Positions 20,332 to 32,200 are shown, counted from the stretch's first letter. The stretch: 64,000 nucleotides of DNA from Ypsolopha sequella (GCA_934047225.1 OW204012.1:6386001-6450000), one strand, 5' to 3'. A program made the numbers and translations. Notes: generated from the letters alone by a model not told the origin.

Positions 20332-20906
20332 ACAAGGTGGCGCAAATCTTATGTCATAATTTGAATTGTCGGACATTTTGTTATAAATGAAAAAAAAAAT
20401 TGTTCTGTTTTCATAAAAACTTTATTTGGAAGTGTAAAATTGATTACATCAATTGTAAAAAAATCATATCGCTCAAATGGCCACCTCATGAGTTGATGCA
20501 TATAGCGCTCGTTTTACGGCATGTTGCTTGCAAAACATCTGGCTATCTGGCTCCAAATTGGCGATTTCTTCTTCAATGTTATCTTTCAAGACTTGCAAGC
20601 TTCGCGGTTTGCTGTGGTAAACGCGAGATTTTAAAAAGCCCTAAAGGAAGAAGTCTGGTGCTGTTAGATCTGGCGACCTGGACGGCCAGTTCTGGTCTCC
20701 AAAACGGGAGATCAAAATTTGTTAAATAAACAGTAACAATAATTCCACGTTCTTGAGGTGTTTATCGCTCCATGGCTTGTTGACAACTAATTCTCTATAT
20801 ATCTACCTACATCAGAAATGTCAAAGCACGGTGACATTTGGCGCCATCGCCATCTGCAAAAATGGCAGCCAATCCAAATCATGACATTACTTTTGCGCCA
20901 CCTTGT
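20332..20906 (-). mobile_element. Deleted DDE transposon with ACAAGGTGGCGCAAA ends
   Basis: The ends ACAAGGTGGCGCAAA (20332) and TTTGCGCCACCTTGT (to 20906) are exact inverted repeats of about 16 bp, with TA next to each. The 575-bp body keeps only the end of a transposase on the minus strand. Confidence 0.7.
20478..20705 (-). pseudogene. Transposase C-terminal fragment
   Basis: Read on the minus strand it gives NWPSRSPDLTAPDFFL, a stop in place of the usual Trp, then GFLKSRVYHSKPRSLQ and KDNIEEEIANLEPD before a normal stop. The SPDLTPLDFFLWG-like motif is the C-terminal catalytic region of a Tc1/mariner-related DDE transposase. The N-terminal half and first catalytic residues are deleted, so it is inactive. 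Confidence 0.7.
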
Positions 20907-20925
20907 GTAATGATAAAGCCAATTC

Positions 20926-20996
20926 TGAATAGTGCTGTCAAAACTTAAAGTTTTCAAAAGTAATTTAACTTCTGTTCCTAAAACCTAAGAACTATT
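20926..20996. mobile_element. MITE family M1, fragment
   Basis: Words AAAGCCAATTCTGAA, AGTGCTGTCAAAACTTAAAG and AATTTAACTTCTGTTCC match one arm and loop of M1. The second arm is missing. Confidence 0.6.
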
Positions 20997-21136
20997 TTGC
21001 CTATACCTTTAAAATTATAAACATATTACATATATGTTTATGTATGTATGATTGGGTTATTTGTATCGTGGTTTTTGCCTATAGTTAATCTTTTAATAAA
21101 ACTTGATGGAACTCACTACTACGTACTAGGTACTAC

Positions 21137-21563
21137 CATAGACTAAGTATTACTACATATAGACCAAAAATTCCCATACAACAAGGCGTAGCAAATTTTT
21201 TGCGCGCCCTTACAACACTAGGTGTCGCCAAGTGTTGCAAATAAGCATAACTTGTTTAATTGGCTGCAAATAAACCCTTATGGTCACCAAGTAAACATGT
21301 GGCTGTAATAGCTTTGCTTCGAAAACCTAGATGGCGCTATGTTAACAACACTAACAGTGAATATTTCAGCGCCATCTATTATCGAAGTGGTAATTATTTT
21401 TATGTTACGTGACATCGCTGTGCCACTAGCATCACCAATCGGTTTTTTTAGCATTGTATTCGTTAGAGGATTTAGCAACGCCATCTAGATTTCGTTAGAA
21501 TTTTACATCTTTTTTGTGGCTACAAACTGATGTATGGGAACTGCTAGTAATGTTTAGTCTATG
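21137..21563 (-). mobile_element. TIR element family M2, copy E
   Basis: A 427-bp copy flanked by the exact 7-bp duplication GTACTAC (21130-21136 and 21564-21570). The right TIR lacks a few bases (CTAGTAATGTTTAGTCTATG). Same orientation as C and D. Confidence 0.9.
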
Positions 21564-21845
21564 GTACTACTAGGAAGTCATGATATTTTAGTTCTGATGT
21601 TTATTTATTACATACATACATGTATTCTGTATCAAAGAGGGGTGAGCCGAGACTACAGATCTCCGTCTGCTACGATCCTGACGTACTTCTTTCGCTTCGC
21701 TTCTTTCGCTTTTATCAAACGGGACAAGCCTATTCCGAGTGCTCTTAATTGGCCATTTACTTGTTCTTTACTTTTATCAACATAATTTTACAACACAATG
21801 TTTTTCTGTTTCTAGAGTTTCGTACTAAACATTAGAACAGATAAC

Positions 21846-22003
21846 AAAGCCGATTCTGAAGGCTTTAATTTTAGTTTTAGTGCTGTCAAAACAATTTTTT
21901 CCAAAGTAATTTAACTTCTGTCCTCAACACTTTTGAACTGTCCCAATGAACAAATTTAGTTTTGACAGCACTAAGACTAAAATTAAGCCTTCAGAATCGG
22001 CTT
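21846..22003. mobile_element. MITE family M1, copy 2
   Basis: A palindromic 158-bp copy with near-identical arms (AAAGCCGATTCTGAAGGCTT and its complement). Confidence 0.8.
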
Positions 22004-22506
22004 TAATATGCAGATAGTGTAGCGTATATAATATTGAGACATAACCTGTGAACATAACTATAGACCAAGCGGACATCGTCGGTAACCCTACCTTGTCTTG
22101 TAGGAACAGACAAAAAGTAACGAAGCCTAGAAGGTTATGTTCAGTCATGAAAAATTTGCGCACAATTTGTGACGAAACAATGACAGTTACAATTCACAAA
22201 ATGGAGACTTCTATTAGACAATTTATTTTTAAATTTAAATATCCGGACTTGTTCAGGATATTATTTTAGTATATTCGGCACGAAATAGGTATTGGTTCTA
22301 GAAAAAAATGCTTCATATCAAATTTGTAGAGCATTTAATTTTATAAAACTTTGTTAATATTTATTTATGTCCTTCAGTTGATAAAAAATTAGATGCTTTT
22401 TTTCAGTTTAATTTGAAAAATATCAATCGAACGGTCAAAATGATAGTACTAAAGTTGTTTACTATTTTTGTAGAAAACTTATCAAAATGGCAACTGACAC
22501 AACTAC
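22004..22506. other. Unannotated spacer
   Basis: A 73-codon open frame (22048-22269) is present but has no recognisable motif and no partner. I do not call it a gene. The remainder is AT-rich. Confidence 0.25.
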
Positions 22507-23398
22507 GGAACTACTACTACTTTTATTACCTATTCTCGACTACGCCGATGTCTGTTACCTTGACGTTACCTATTCTCGACTACGCCGATGTCTGTTACCT
22601 TGACGTTACCGAGGCACAACTTGATAGACTCGAACGTCTTCAAAATTTCTGTATCAGGTTTATTTTTGGTCTTCGCAAATTTGATCACATTTCTGAATTT
22701 CGTTTCCAACTTAAATGGCTTCCCATTCGTCATCGCCGTAATGCTCATATCCTGTCCCTCTTGTTTTCTGTGTTGAATAATCCTTCAACTCCTTCTTACC
22801 TTAAAACTCGCTTTCGTTTTCTTCATGATACCCATGACCGCATTTTACGGTCTTCTCAGAATCTGCTTCTTGCCACGCCGGAGCACTCATCGTCTTTCTT
22901 CAATAAATCGTTCTCGGTACAAGCTGTTCGTTTGTGGAATGATCTTCCTTTACATATAAGAAGAGCCCCTTCCCTGCCTATCTTCAAGAGACTAGTTAAA
23001 GGACACTATCTTTCACTCTGATTACCGAAATATTCATTATCATTATTTTTTATTTTTTCCAATTTATTTATATTTTTGACAATTTATTTCATGACATATA
23101 CATATATATATTATTTTTATTGTTTGTTATATATTTTATTAGTATGTATTTATCATTATATATTAATACGTTTATCTATTAATATTGAAATATATCTATT
23201 ATTAAAAATAGTACACCACCATTTCAGCAATCATTCTAAACAGTTTCATCCACCCTAAGGTTGTCTGGAAGAGATCGCTTTAAGCGATAAGGCCGCCTGT
23301 TTGTGCTACATAATACGTTTGTTAAAATTAAGTATTTATATTTCTGTTCCTTTTTATATGGTGTACAAATAAAGTTGTATTGTTGTTGTTGTTGTTGG
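22507..23398 (+). mobile_element. 5'-truncated non-LTR retrotransposon (LINE) 3' end
   Basis: The fragment carries the end of a reverse-transcriptase ORF, about 370 bp of 3' UTR with AATAAA, and a terminal (TTG)n tail at 23380-23397, the usual signature of target-primed LINE insertion. The 5' end is lost. A 40-bp piece (TTACCTATTCTCGACTACGC) is duplicated in tandem at 22526-22565 and 22566-22605. Confidence 0.75.
22567..23021 (+). pseudogene. LINE reverse transcriptase, C-terminal fragment
   Basis: About 150 codons read PILDYADVCYLDVTEAQLDR, then RLQNFCIRFIFG, LKWLPIRHRRNAHIL and FSVQAVRLWNDLPLHIRR, ending in a stop at 23019-23021. These are the conserved post-thumb motifs of jockey/CR1-like reverse transcriptases. 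The catalytic palm with its FxDD box is not present, so this copy cannot be active. Confidence 0.8.
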
Positions 23399-23844
23399 AA
23401 ATAGCATACCTATTTTATATCCCGGATAAAAAAAACGAATTATGTTGTCTTAAGGATGTCTCCATTTCATGATTATGTTTAAGAAAATTTAGATAAATAT
23501 TCTGTACCTATTCTGATACCAAGTACCTAGTAACCCTTTATAATCTAAAGATTCTGCTTAAAAACCTGGGAGATCAGATTTAAGATAGGACCACACGACC
23601 AAAAACTTTTACTTGTACTTATTATAAAAATATAATGAAATTATTATACGTAGCTCTTTCAAATGATCCATTAAAATCAATGGATCCAAAGGGTCTTATT
23701 AAATTGGTCTTAACATCTTAATTCAAGGGTATCTTTCTGATTTTTCACCTATAAGACCTACTTGTGAACAGAAATTCAAGTTTGTAAGTCAACTGGAAAT
23801 GCTCTAGGTTTTCATGGTGAGCCAGTTTATATGAAACTGATTAC
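23399..23844. other. Unannotated spacer
   Basis: AT-rich sequence between two insertions. Nothing recognised. Confidence 0.3.
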
Positions 23845-24279
23845 TTAAGGCGATATGTAAAAGTTTTAGCGTCCTTGTTACTCCATATGCGAAAAAATCT
23901 TCAGTGCGACAGGGACGGATTCGTCGAAAAGTAGCAAAAAGTCGGTTTTATATTAATAAAAAATGTACTAAAGTTGCTATCAAAATTTCGTTTAACCAGG
24001 TTCTAGATACCGTTAAAACCCAGCTAATAAAATATAGTTGCAGTCTATATGTTATTCTAAATTGTCAAACCAGGAGAATTAAGAGAATTGGTGTCGAAAA
24101 GGACCTAATTTCAATAAATATTTCTATCGAGCCGAATTTCTCCAATCGCGTATCTGTTTTAACAGATCCCTAGAAAAAGGATCCAAAAATAATATACTAT
24201 TTTATCAAAATAATACATTATTTACTAAGGTAGATATGCAAGTCCTTAAAGTGTCAATTATTTTTTCGTAGCGCCTTAA
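23845..24279. mobile_element. TTAA-type MITE family M3, copy 1
   Basis: 435 bp starting TTAAGGCGATATGTAAAAG and ending TAGCGCCTTAA. Close copy at 49304-49725, diverged copy at 47004-47417. TTAA at both ends fits piggyBac-like target duplication, but the superfamily is not proven. The 89-codon frame inside is not conserved as a protein. Confidence 0.75.
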
Positions 24280-24589
24280 TGGGATTACGTAAAAAAATAA
24301 CTTTTCTGCATTGATCTAGAAGCATGATTTTTGACAGCACTATTGGGCCGTAGGCATTTTATTAAAATGAAAGAAAAATTTTTATTGAAAATAAATGTTA
24401 CAGCTTTTGGTTCCTGGCTCCCAAGCTAGAATTATCTGTCCAATGGGTAGCCAGGCTTCTTTCGTACAGCTTGTAGGTAGGTATATTATTTTGCTAGTTT
24501 GCTAGTTATTTGTAGCTTTAACCTAAATTTTGAAGTTATGTAGCACGCATGTCTCGTGAATATAAATTATTCAGATATTTATGTATAAT
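24280..24589. other. Unannotated spacer
   Basis: No feature recognised. Confidence 0.3.
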
Positions 24590-25015
24590 GATAATAGGTT
24601 TTTACATATTATAAAATTGCCGTTTTTTATAGAGAATTTGAAGAAAACTCAATTTTCAGTACTATTTTTGCATTTTTTTAGGAATGACAAATCCAAATTA
24701 TATTATTTCTTTTGTGTATGAATGAGACAACATTAAGCTAACAGCAACATTAATTTAATTTTTGAAAAGTGTCAGCTGTAAAAAATTATTACGAATCTTA
24801 TCATGGAAATGGATGGCTAAAATGCCATCCATGCCAAAAAACTAAATTTAATACGTAGTTGTAAAACCTTGAATTTACTCTCAAACAAAAAAACAAATAA
24901 TGGGAATAGCTAATGATTTACAGGAATTATGAACTCATGAATCTGTAAGAAAATTTCGGCAATTACATATGTAATGACCTATTATTATACGATGTTAACA
25001 GTGTTTTTTAACAAA
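24590..25015. repeat. Dispersed repeat shared with 44185-44600
   Basis: Long collinear similarity with 44185-44600: ACTCAATTTTCAGTACTA, GGAATGACAAATCCAAATTA, GAATGAGACAACATT, AAGTGTCAGCTGTAAAAAA, CAGGAATTATGAACTCATGA and AAAATTTCGGCAATT in the same order. Indels distinguish the copies. There is no protein-like frame. Confidence 0.65.
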
Positions 25016-25379
25016 TAATTATTTTATAAGAATAGAATAAGTAAGAATAATGTATTTGACTTCAAACTTTAAAATTTTTGTACAAGATAGATTTATAAAC
25101 ATTTTGAGGTGGAAGACAAAATGTTTAGGGCTCAATCAGCAGGGCAGGACATAGGAGCTTCTTTTATTAGCTGTTAATCTATTTATGTATTTATTATATG
25201 TATCGCATATATTTAAAATTGAATAAATAATGTTTTTAAGCCTTTTTTTGGACTTTTATTGTTTTAGATTTATATTATAATATATAAATAAAAAAGTATT
25301 AATTAGTTTCGAAATATATTTCGGCCAACTTGTGGCCGTCGTCAGTCGGATAATTGATCTGATCAATCGATCAATCAAT
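25016..25379. other. AT-rich spacer with a short repeat motif
   Basis: At 25305-25360 the words CGAAATATATTTCGG and GGCCGTCGTCAGTCGG resemble the arm of a hairpin repeat. Otherwise AT-rich. Confidence 0.3.
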
Positions 25380-25727
25380 AATTGACACTCTTGCTCCGTC
25401 CCACATCCAAGTCACGACCGCCAGGTCTGGCGCAGCAGCGGCAGCGGCCAAGGGATTCAAGAGGCGCAGATATGCAGAACTCAGTTCTGAGTACATGTTT
25501 GCGCCTTTTGAAGTCGAAACCCTTTAGCCGTGTGGTCATGAGGCGAAATCAAATTTTTTAAAGAAATTTCCTCGCGGCTGGTTGACGTTTCGGGGGACCC
25601 AAGAGCTGGCGCATACTTTGGACAACGCCTTAGTTTAGCAATCCAAAGAGGAAATGCTGCCAGCATTCTGGGAACCCTGCCACAAGATGGCAGCGATCTG
25701 GCAAACATTTTCTACATAATTTAATTT
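25380..25727 (+). pseudogene. Non-LTR retrotransposon RT C-terminal fragment
   Basis: In the plus strand, in two frames, it reads RYAELSSEYMFAPFEVETL and then SSRLVDVSGDPRAGAYFGQR, SLAIQRGNAASILGTLPQDG, LANIFYI and a stop. I recognise this as the C-terminal tail of a widespread insect LINE polyprotein. An internal stop and a frameshift separate the pieces. Confidence 0.7.
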
Positions 25728-26084
25728 TACTTTTAGGAGACATTTTAGTTTTATAAGTAAATTTGTAAAGTTTTATTTTAGTTGTATTTAATTTTCATGT
25801 TATTTAAGTTGTTATGTTTCTGAAAATAGTCATACTTTTTATTTATGTGTTATAATATATTTATAATATTATTTATTCCTTATTCGTGTATTTTTTTCAA
25901 GTGTATTTTTTATTAAATTGAAATTACCTAACCTATATTATTTCCTCATATTGTTATTTATTATATAAAACTATTACCTACATAGATTATTTAATTATAT
26001 TACATTAAAAACGACCTGTAATAAGTGTATCTGATATACCTCATTACATAAAAAAAAACATATCTCTATTTCTATTTTTAACCT
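25728..26084. other. AT-rich spacer
   Basis: Strongly AT-rich; nothing recognised. Confidence 0.3.
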
Positions 26085-26623
26085 AACTTACTGGCTTTCT
26101 TACTTTAGAGGTTAGAGATTTATTTATTTATTTATTCACCTTACATCTATCTTTACAGGACTAACCTATGACGACTATGATAATTTATTATCAACAAAAA
26201 AAAAACACACAAAATCAAAAATAAAAATACACAATAGAAAATAATAGAAATAACACAAAGATTATATAGGTATACATTATAGTTTATATAAGAATATATA
26301 ATTTTTTTGCTAAAAGATTGTATAATCCTGCTGACCAGATAATAATTTTGTAACAGGACTATTAATTTCGCAAACTTATACATTATTCAGCTGACCAAAT
26401 ATCTACTTATTTTCTGATAATCCTTAATCCTTGATTGAGTTGCTGACCTGGTTCTTTTTTAACAGCTGACAAAATCATAATTATGCTGCAAAATTACTTT
26501 TAAGCAGATTTTTCTTTCTAACCGAATATTTAAAAAAATACCGTTTAATTACTTACCAAAATAAATTATGTAGTCTTATGTAGTTCTATATTCCAAAAAT
26601 ATAGTTTTTGATTATTTCATTAG
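26085..26623 (+). repeat. Duplicated 5' flank of gene B (intron 3' end)
   Basis: The counterpart of 8808-9354, without the M2 element and the 159-bp insertion. It includes CTGACCAGATAATAATTTTG and ends TTTTTGATTATTTCATTAG, the shared 3' splice site. The small inverted-strand open frame here is a chance product of AT-rich sequence. Confidence 0.65.
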
Positions 26624-29600
26624 ATGAAGAAAAATCATGTGCTGGGTCATGCTGCCCAAAATGTCCAAATAAATATATTAAACATTATATAATGGCAATA
26701 GAAAACAGACCGAAAAAGGAAGATAAAGAAAAAAAAAATAAGGGCTGTTGTTGCCCAGCAAAATCTAAAATAGAAGACAATGAAAGTTGTTCTTCGGATA
26801 AATCAACAATAGAATCTACGGGCAACCCATGCAAAGAATCGAAAGCAGAAACTAAAAATGAAGCCAAGAAAAAGCCATGTGAGGGCAGATGTTATCCAGA
26901 TAAATCTGAAAACTATGAAAAACAAAGCGCAGTTTGCTGTTGTTTAGCAAAATCTGAAGTAAAGAAAAAGCAAAGTAAAGGCTGCTGTTGTCCAGAAAAA
27001 ATAGAAGAGACTAAAACGGAGGACGTTCAAAAACCAAATACAGTTTACTGTTGTTCAGTAAAATCTGAAGTGAAGAAAAAGCTAAGTAAAGGCTGCTGTT
27101 GTCCAGAAAAATCTAAAGAAAATAAAAAGCCAAGTAAAGGCTGCTGTTGTCCGGAAAAATGTGAAGAAACTAAAATGGAGGAAGATAAAAAACCGAATAC
27201 AGTTTACTGTTGTTCAACAAAGAAAAAGCTCAGTAAAGGCTGCTGTTGCCCAGAAAAATGTGAAGAAACTAAAACGGAGGACTGTAAAAAACCAAATACT
27301 ATTAACTGTTGTTCAGCAAAGAAAATGCTAAGTAAAGGCTGCTGTTGTCTAGAAAAATCTGAAGAAATTAAAGCTTATGTACAAATAAAAATGGAGGACG
27401 ATAAAAAACCATGTAAAGTTTGCTGTTGTTCAGCAAAATCTGAAGAAAATAAAAAGCTTAGTAAAGGCTGCTGTTGTCCGGAAAAATGTGGAGAAACTAA
27501 AACGGAGAATAACAAAAAACCAATATATTTGTGTTGTTATCCAGAAAAATCAAAAAAAGAATCTAAGCGTAGAACTTCCAAAGATTCAAAAAATAAAAGA
27601 GAAGCGAAGAAAAAACCAAATACAGTTTGCTGTTGTCAAAAAAAATGTGAAGAAAAGAAAACATCAAGTAAAAGCTGCTGTTGTCCAGATAAATCTGAAG
27701 AAATTAAAACGGAAGACGATAAAAAACCAATTACTTTGTGTTTTTATCCTGATAAATCAACAAAAGAATGTAAGTGTAAAGCACCAAAAGATTCAACAAA
27801 TAAAAATAAGAAGGAAGCCAAGAAAGATCCAAATACAGTCTGCTGTTGTCGAGAGAAATCTAAAGAAAAGGAAAAACCATGTAAAGGCTGCTGTTATGCA
27901 AAAAGAACCGAAGTAATAAAACCGTGTGAAGAAGGAAAAAAACCTAGTACAATCTGCTGTTGTTTCGAAAAGTCTCAAGGAGATAAGAAAACTGTAATTA
28001 AAGGTTGCTGTTGCCCAGAAAAATCTAAGGAAACTAAAACGGAGGAAAATAAAAAGCCCGTTCATTTATGTTGTCTTTCGGATAAGTCAACAAAAGAACG
28101 TAAAACATCAAAAGAAACAAAAAATAAAAAAGAAACCAAGAAGAAAACAAGAACAGTCTACTGTTCTGTAGAAAAATCTGAAGAAAACGAAAAAATATGT
28201 AAAGGCTGTTGTACAAAAAAATCTGAAGAAATTAAATCTTGTGTAGAAATAAAAACGGAGGACGATAAAAAACAATGTAAAGTTTGCTGTTGTTCAGCAA
28301 AATCTGAAGAAAAGAAAAAGCTAAGTAAAGGCTGCTGTTGTCCAGAAAAATCTGAAGAAATTAAAGCTTGTGTAGAAATAACAATGGAGGACGATAAAAA
28401 ACAATGTAAAGTTTGCTGTTGTTCAGCTAAATCTGAAGAAAAGAAAAAGCTAAGTAAAGGCTGCTGTTGTCCAGAAATATCTGAAGAAATTAAACCTTGT
28501 GTAGAAATAAAAATGGAGGACGCTAAAAAACCATGTAAAGTTTGCTGTTGTTCAGCAAAATCTGAAGAAAAGAAAAAGCTAAGTAAAGGCTGCTGTTGTC
28601 CAGAAATATCTGAAGAAATTAAACCTTGTGTAGAAATAAAAATGGAGGACGCTAAAAAACCATGTAAAGTTTGCTGTTGTTCAGCAAAATCTGAAGAAAA
28701 GAAAAAGCTAAGTAAAGGCTGCTGTTGTCCAGAAAAATCTGAAGAACTTAAAGCTTATGTACAAATAAAAATGGAGGACGATAAAAAACCATGTAAAGTT
28801 TGTTGTTGTTCAGCAAAATCGGAAGAAAAGAAAATGCTTAGCAAAGGCTGCTGTTGTTTTGAAAAATCTGATGATGAATCAAAAAAGAAAAACGAAGAAA
28901 TTGAAAAACAGTGCTGTTGTTTAAAATCCAATGAAATGGAGAAGAAAAAGCAAAAGAAGGGCTGCTGTTGTCTGGGAAAAACTGTAGGAGAAACCGGAAC
29001 GGGAGACAAACGAAAAGCTATTGATGTGTGTTGTTGTTCAGATAAATCTGAAAAGGAACCGAAAGTTAAGGGTTGTTGTTGTCCAGAAAAACCTAAAACG
29101 AAAGACGATAAAAAACCTACTAACATCTGCTGTTGTTCAGAAAATACTAAAAACGATAACAAAAACGTGAGTAAAGGCTGCTGTTGTCCGGAAAAATCCA
29201 AAGTTGATTCGATTAAGAAAACAGATGAAATGGAGAAGAAAAACCAAAGAAAGGGCTGCTGTTGTCCGGAAAAACCTGTAGAAGAAACCAAAACGGGAAA
29301 CGAACGAAAAGCTATTGATGTGTGTTGTTCTTCAGGTAAATCTAAAAAGGAACCAGAATGTAAAGGTTGTTGTTGTCCAGAAAAACCTATAACGAAAGAT
29401 GATAAAAAACCTACTAACGTCTGCTGTTGTTCAGAAAATACTAAAGAAGATAAGAAATATCTCAGTAAAGGCTGCTGTTGTCCAGAAAAATCCAAAGTTG
29501 ATTCAATTAAGGAAACAGATGAAATGGAGAAGAAAAAGCAAAGTAAGGGCTGCTGTTGTCCGGAAAAAACTGTAGACGAAACCAAAACGAGAGACAAACG

Positions 29601-30315
29601 AAAAGCTATTGATGTGTGTTGCTGTTCAGATAAATCTGAAAAGGAACCAAAAGTTAAAAATTGTTGTTGTCCAGAAAAACCTAAAACGAAAGACGATAAA
29701 AAACCTACTAACGTCTGCTGTTGTTCAGAGAATACTAAAGAAGATAAAAAAAATCGGAGTATAGGCTGCTGTTGTCCGAAAAAATCTGAAGAAAACATAT
29801 CTAATTTATGTTGTTATTCAAATAAATCAACAAAAGAATCTAAAATAGAAGATAAGGAAAAACGTAGTAAAGGCTGCTGTTGTCCTGAAAAATCTGATGA
29901 TGAGTCAAAAAAGAAAAACGAAGAAAAAAAACGCGAACGCTGCTGTTGTCAAAAATCCAATGATGATTCAACTAATAAAACAAATGCAATGGACAAGAAA
30001 AAGCAACATAAGGGCTGCTGTTGTCCGGAAAAAACTGTAGAAGAAACCAAAATGGGAGACATTGATGTATCGTGTTGTTCAGATAAATCTAAAAAGGAAC
30101 AAAAAGGTAAAGGCTGTTGTTGTCCAGAAAAACCTAAAGGAGAACTTAAAATGAAAGACGATAAAAAACCTACTAACGTCTGCTGTTGTTCAGAAGATAA
30201 CAAAAACGTGAGCTGCTGTTGTCCGGAAAAATTAAAAGTTGATTCAAATAAGGAAACAAATGAAATGGAGAAGAAAAGGCAAAGTAAGGGCTGCTGTTGT
30301 CCGGAAAATCTGTAA
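26624..30315 (+). CDS. Cys/Lys/Glu-rich repeat protein, gene B large exon
   Basis: Paralogue of gene A, with about 1,230 codons open to a stop at 30313-30315. The head CCPKCPNKYIKHYI matches gene A. The body contains about 17 exact GCCCPEK motifs and many variants alternating with VCCCSAKSEEKKKLSK. Between about 28270 and 28800 a 43-residue (129-bp) unit is repeated four to five times almost unchanged. Later units carry TKDDKKPTNVCCCSEN blocks. As in gene A, the frame upstream opens only at TTG, while the acceptor before 26624 has phase 1. The first in-frame Met is about 30 residues in (HYIMAIE), where gene A has Lys, so a spliced upstream exon is more likely than internal initiation. The stop arises from a short deletion relative to neighbouring repeat units. 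Function unknown. Confidence 0.7.
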
Positions 30316-31567
30316 AATAAATCAAAACGGAAGACAAATGGAAAGCTTTTAATGTGTGTTGTTTTTCAGATAAATCTAAACAGGAATCAAAGATGATACC
30401 AAAAATAGATGACAAAGAATTACCAACTATTAAAGTAACATTAAAGTATAGTCAAGGTTGTTGTTGTCCAGAAAAACATAAAGAAGAACCTAAAACGAAA
30501 GATAATAAAAAACTTACTGACTGTTCAAAAAATACTAAAGATGATAACAAAAATGTGAGTAAAGGCTGCTGTTGTCCGGAAGATACCAAAAATTACTCAA
30601 TTGGGAATACATTTGGAATAGAAAAGAAAATGCAAAGTAAGGGCTGCTGTTTTCCGGAAAAGTAGAAGAAACCAAAACGGAAGACGAAAGAAAAGCTATT
30701 AATGTGTGTTGTTTTTCAGGTAAATCTAAAAAGGAATCAAAAATGACATCCACAAAAGATGACAGAGAAAAATATAGTAAAGTGTCAGAAAAACCTAAAA
30801 AACAATGTAAAACGAAAGACGATAAAAAACCTAGTGCTCTGTCTTATACAGATAAATGCAAGCAAAAAAAATTTAATTACAGCATTGACCGCAATGAAAA
30901 ATCTATAAAACATTCCGACAAATGTAATGAACTGAAGAAAAGACCCAAAAAATATAATGAATCAGTTGTTTATAATTATGAAAGTGATGAAAATTCCGAT
31001 AATGATTTAGATGATGTAGTGTTGGATGATGACGACTTAGATGATGATGATGATTTTGAAGATGAAATCCTTGATGACAAGTTTAAATCTGAAAATGGCC
31101 ATAAGCTGAAATCAATCATAGATGATATTAAAAGCAAAGTCTATTCTCCATATCCAAAAGTTTCAAGCGGATGCTATTTGCGTTACAACTTGAATGATTC
31201 TAGAACCAGTTTAAGTAATTTAAACGACGAACTTAAACTTAGACTAAAGAAAATTATTCATGGATCAAAAAATAAGGATTTAAAAACGCAATTAAGTGCC
31301 ATTTCATAGGCTGTCCAGACGAATAACGTCAATAAAAATAAAAATAACTTTTGAAATAGATACGGCCGAATCAAATCATTGTTTAGAAGTTCAACATTCC
31401 GTAGGTAACATGCTAAATAAAATTTACAAGTACTTGCACAGAACTTGAACAAAAGAAACAAGAAGAATTTGATGCTCCAAAAATATAATGTCAAAGATTC
31501 CGTTGAAATTTTCAAGAAAGTAAAACAAACTGGTATTCCATCAGAGACAGTATTGGAGACTTTAAAG
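30316..31567 (+). pseudogene. Decayed C-terminal tail of gene B with acidic domain
   Basis: The Cys-rich repeat continues past the stop in two other frames (30354-30665, then 30704-31309). Near 30308 and 30655, deletions of about 1 and 4 bp relative to sister units cause the shifts. The last frame holds an acidic run (NSDNDLDDVVLDDDDLDDDD) at about 31000-31080 and then PYPKVSSGCYLRYNL. After its stop, coding-like pieces follow in different frames: LEVQHSVGNMLNKIYKY, then VKDSVEIFKKVKQTG and TVLETLK, ending exactly at a splice donor AAG/GTAAGA at 31568. I infer that the ancestral gene B exon ran to 31567 and is now broken, leaving the protein to end at 30315. Indel errors in the assembly are an alternative. 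Confidence 0.55.
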
Positions 31568-32200
31568 GTAAGAAAAAACTTAAATTTCTTCCTCTACCAA
31601 TTTGTCCTTCTAAATATAACCTAATTCATATTGGAGGCTGCAGACTATTAGTTTCTAATATAAAACAAAAAGGTCCTCCCTTCCAAGGGAGAACAATCAC
31701 TACATAGTATAAAACAAAGTCGCTTCCCGCCGTCTGTCTGTCCCTATGTATGCTTAGATCTTTAAAACTACGCAACAGATTTTGATGCGGGTTTTTTAAT
31801 AGATAGAATGATTCAAGAGGAAGGTTTACATGCATAATACATACATAATATAGTAGAGAAACCCTGATAATTTTAGAGGTTTCTAATGTGATGTCGTAAA
31901 TATACGCATTTTTTGCGTTTACATTGCAAACGCTGGCTGAACCCTACGAGATAGATCAAAATAATGTACCATAGTATTGTACACCTTAAAAAGGTCTACA
32001 AAAAAGTCGACAATGGTATATGTCTATCTCTTAGGGATAACCCACAATAACCATTTTTATCCTTTACTTTTTACGAGAAATAATGGCTTATTTACGAAGC
32101 GATTTTAAGCAATACAGCATTAATCCTTATCTAATTAAGTACCTTAAATACAAAGTGCATTTAATATAGCTCAATATGGCCAGTATGTAATTTTAATGAA
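31568..32200. repeat. Dispersed lepidopteran repeat, no gene
   Basis: At about 31695-31850 there is a stretch with CTTCCCGCCGTCTGTCTGTC, ATGTATGCTTAGATCTTTAA and AACTACGCAACAGATTTTGA, a type I recognise as common in moth genomes. 31900-32060 (AACGCTGGCTGAACCCTACG) is also repeat-like. No coding frame. Confidence 0.5.

Noticed and set aside
13854..26624. Direct splicing of the 13854-13922 exon to gene B
   Set aside because: The donor leaves phase 0 while the acceptor requires one base from the upstream exon; an extra exon would be needed and was not found.
30313..30369. A small intron (GTAAAA...TTTTTCAG) rescuing the gene B frame
   Set aside because: Joining these sites gives an immediate stop in the next exon, so splicing here does not restore the reading frame.
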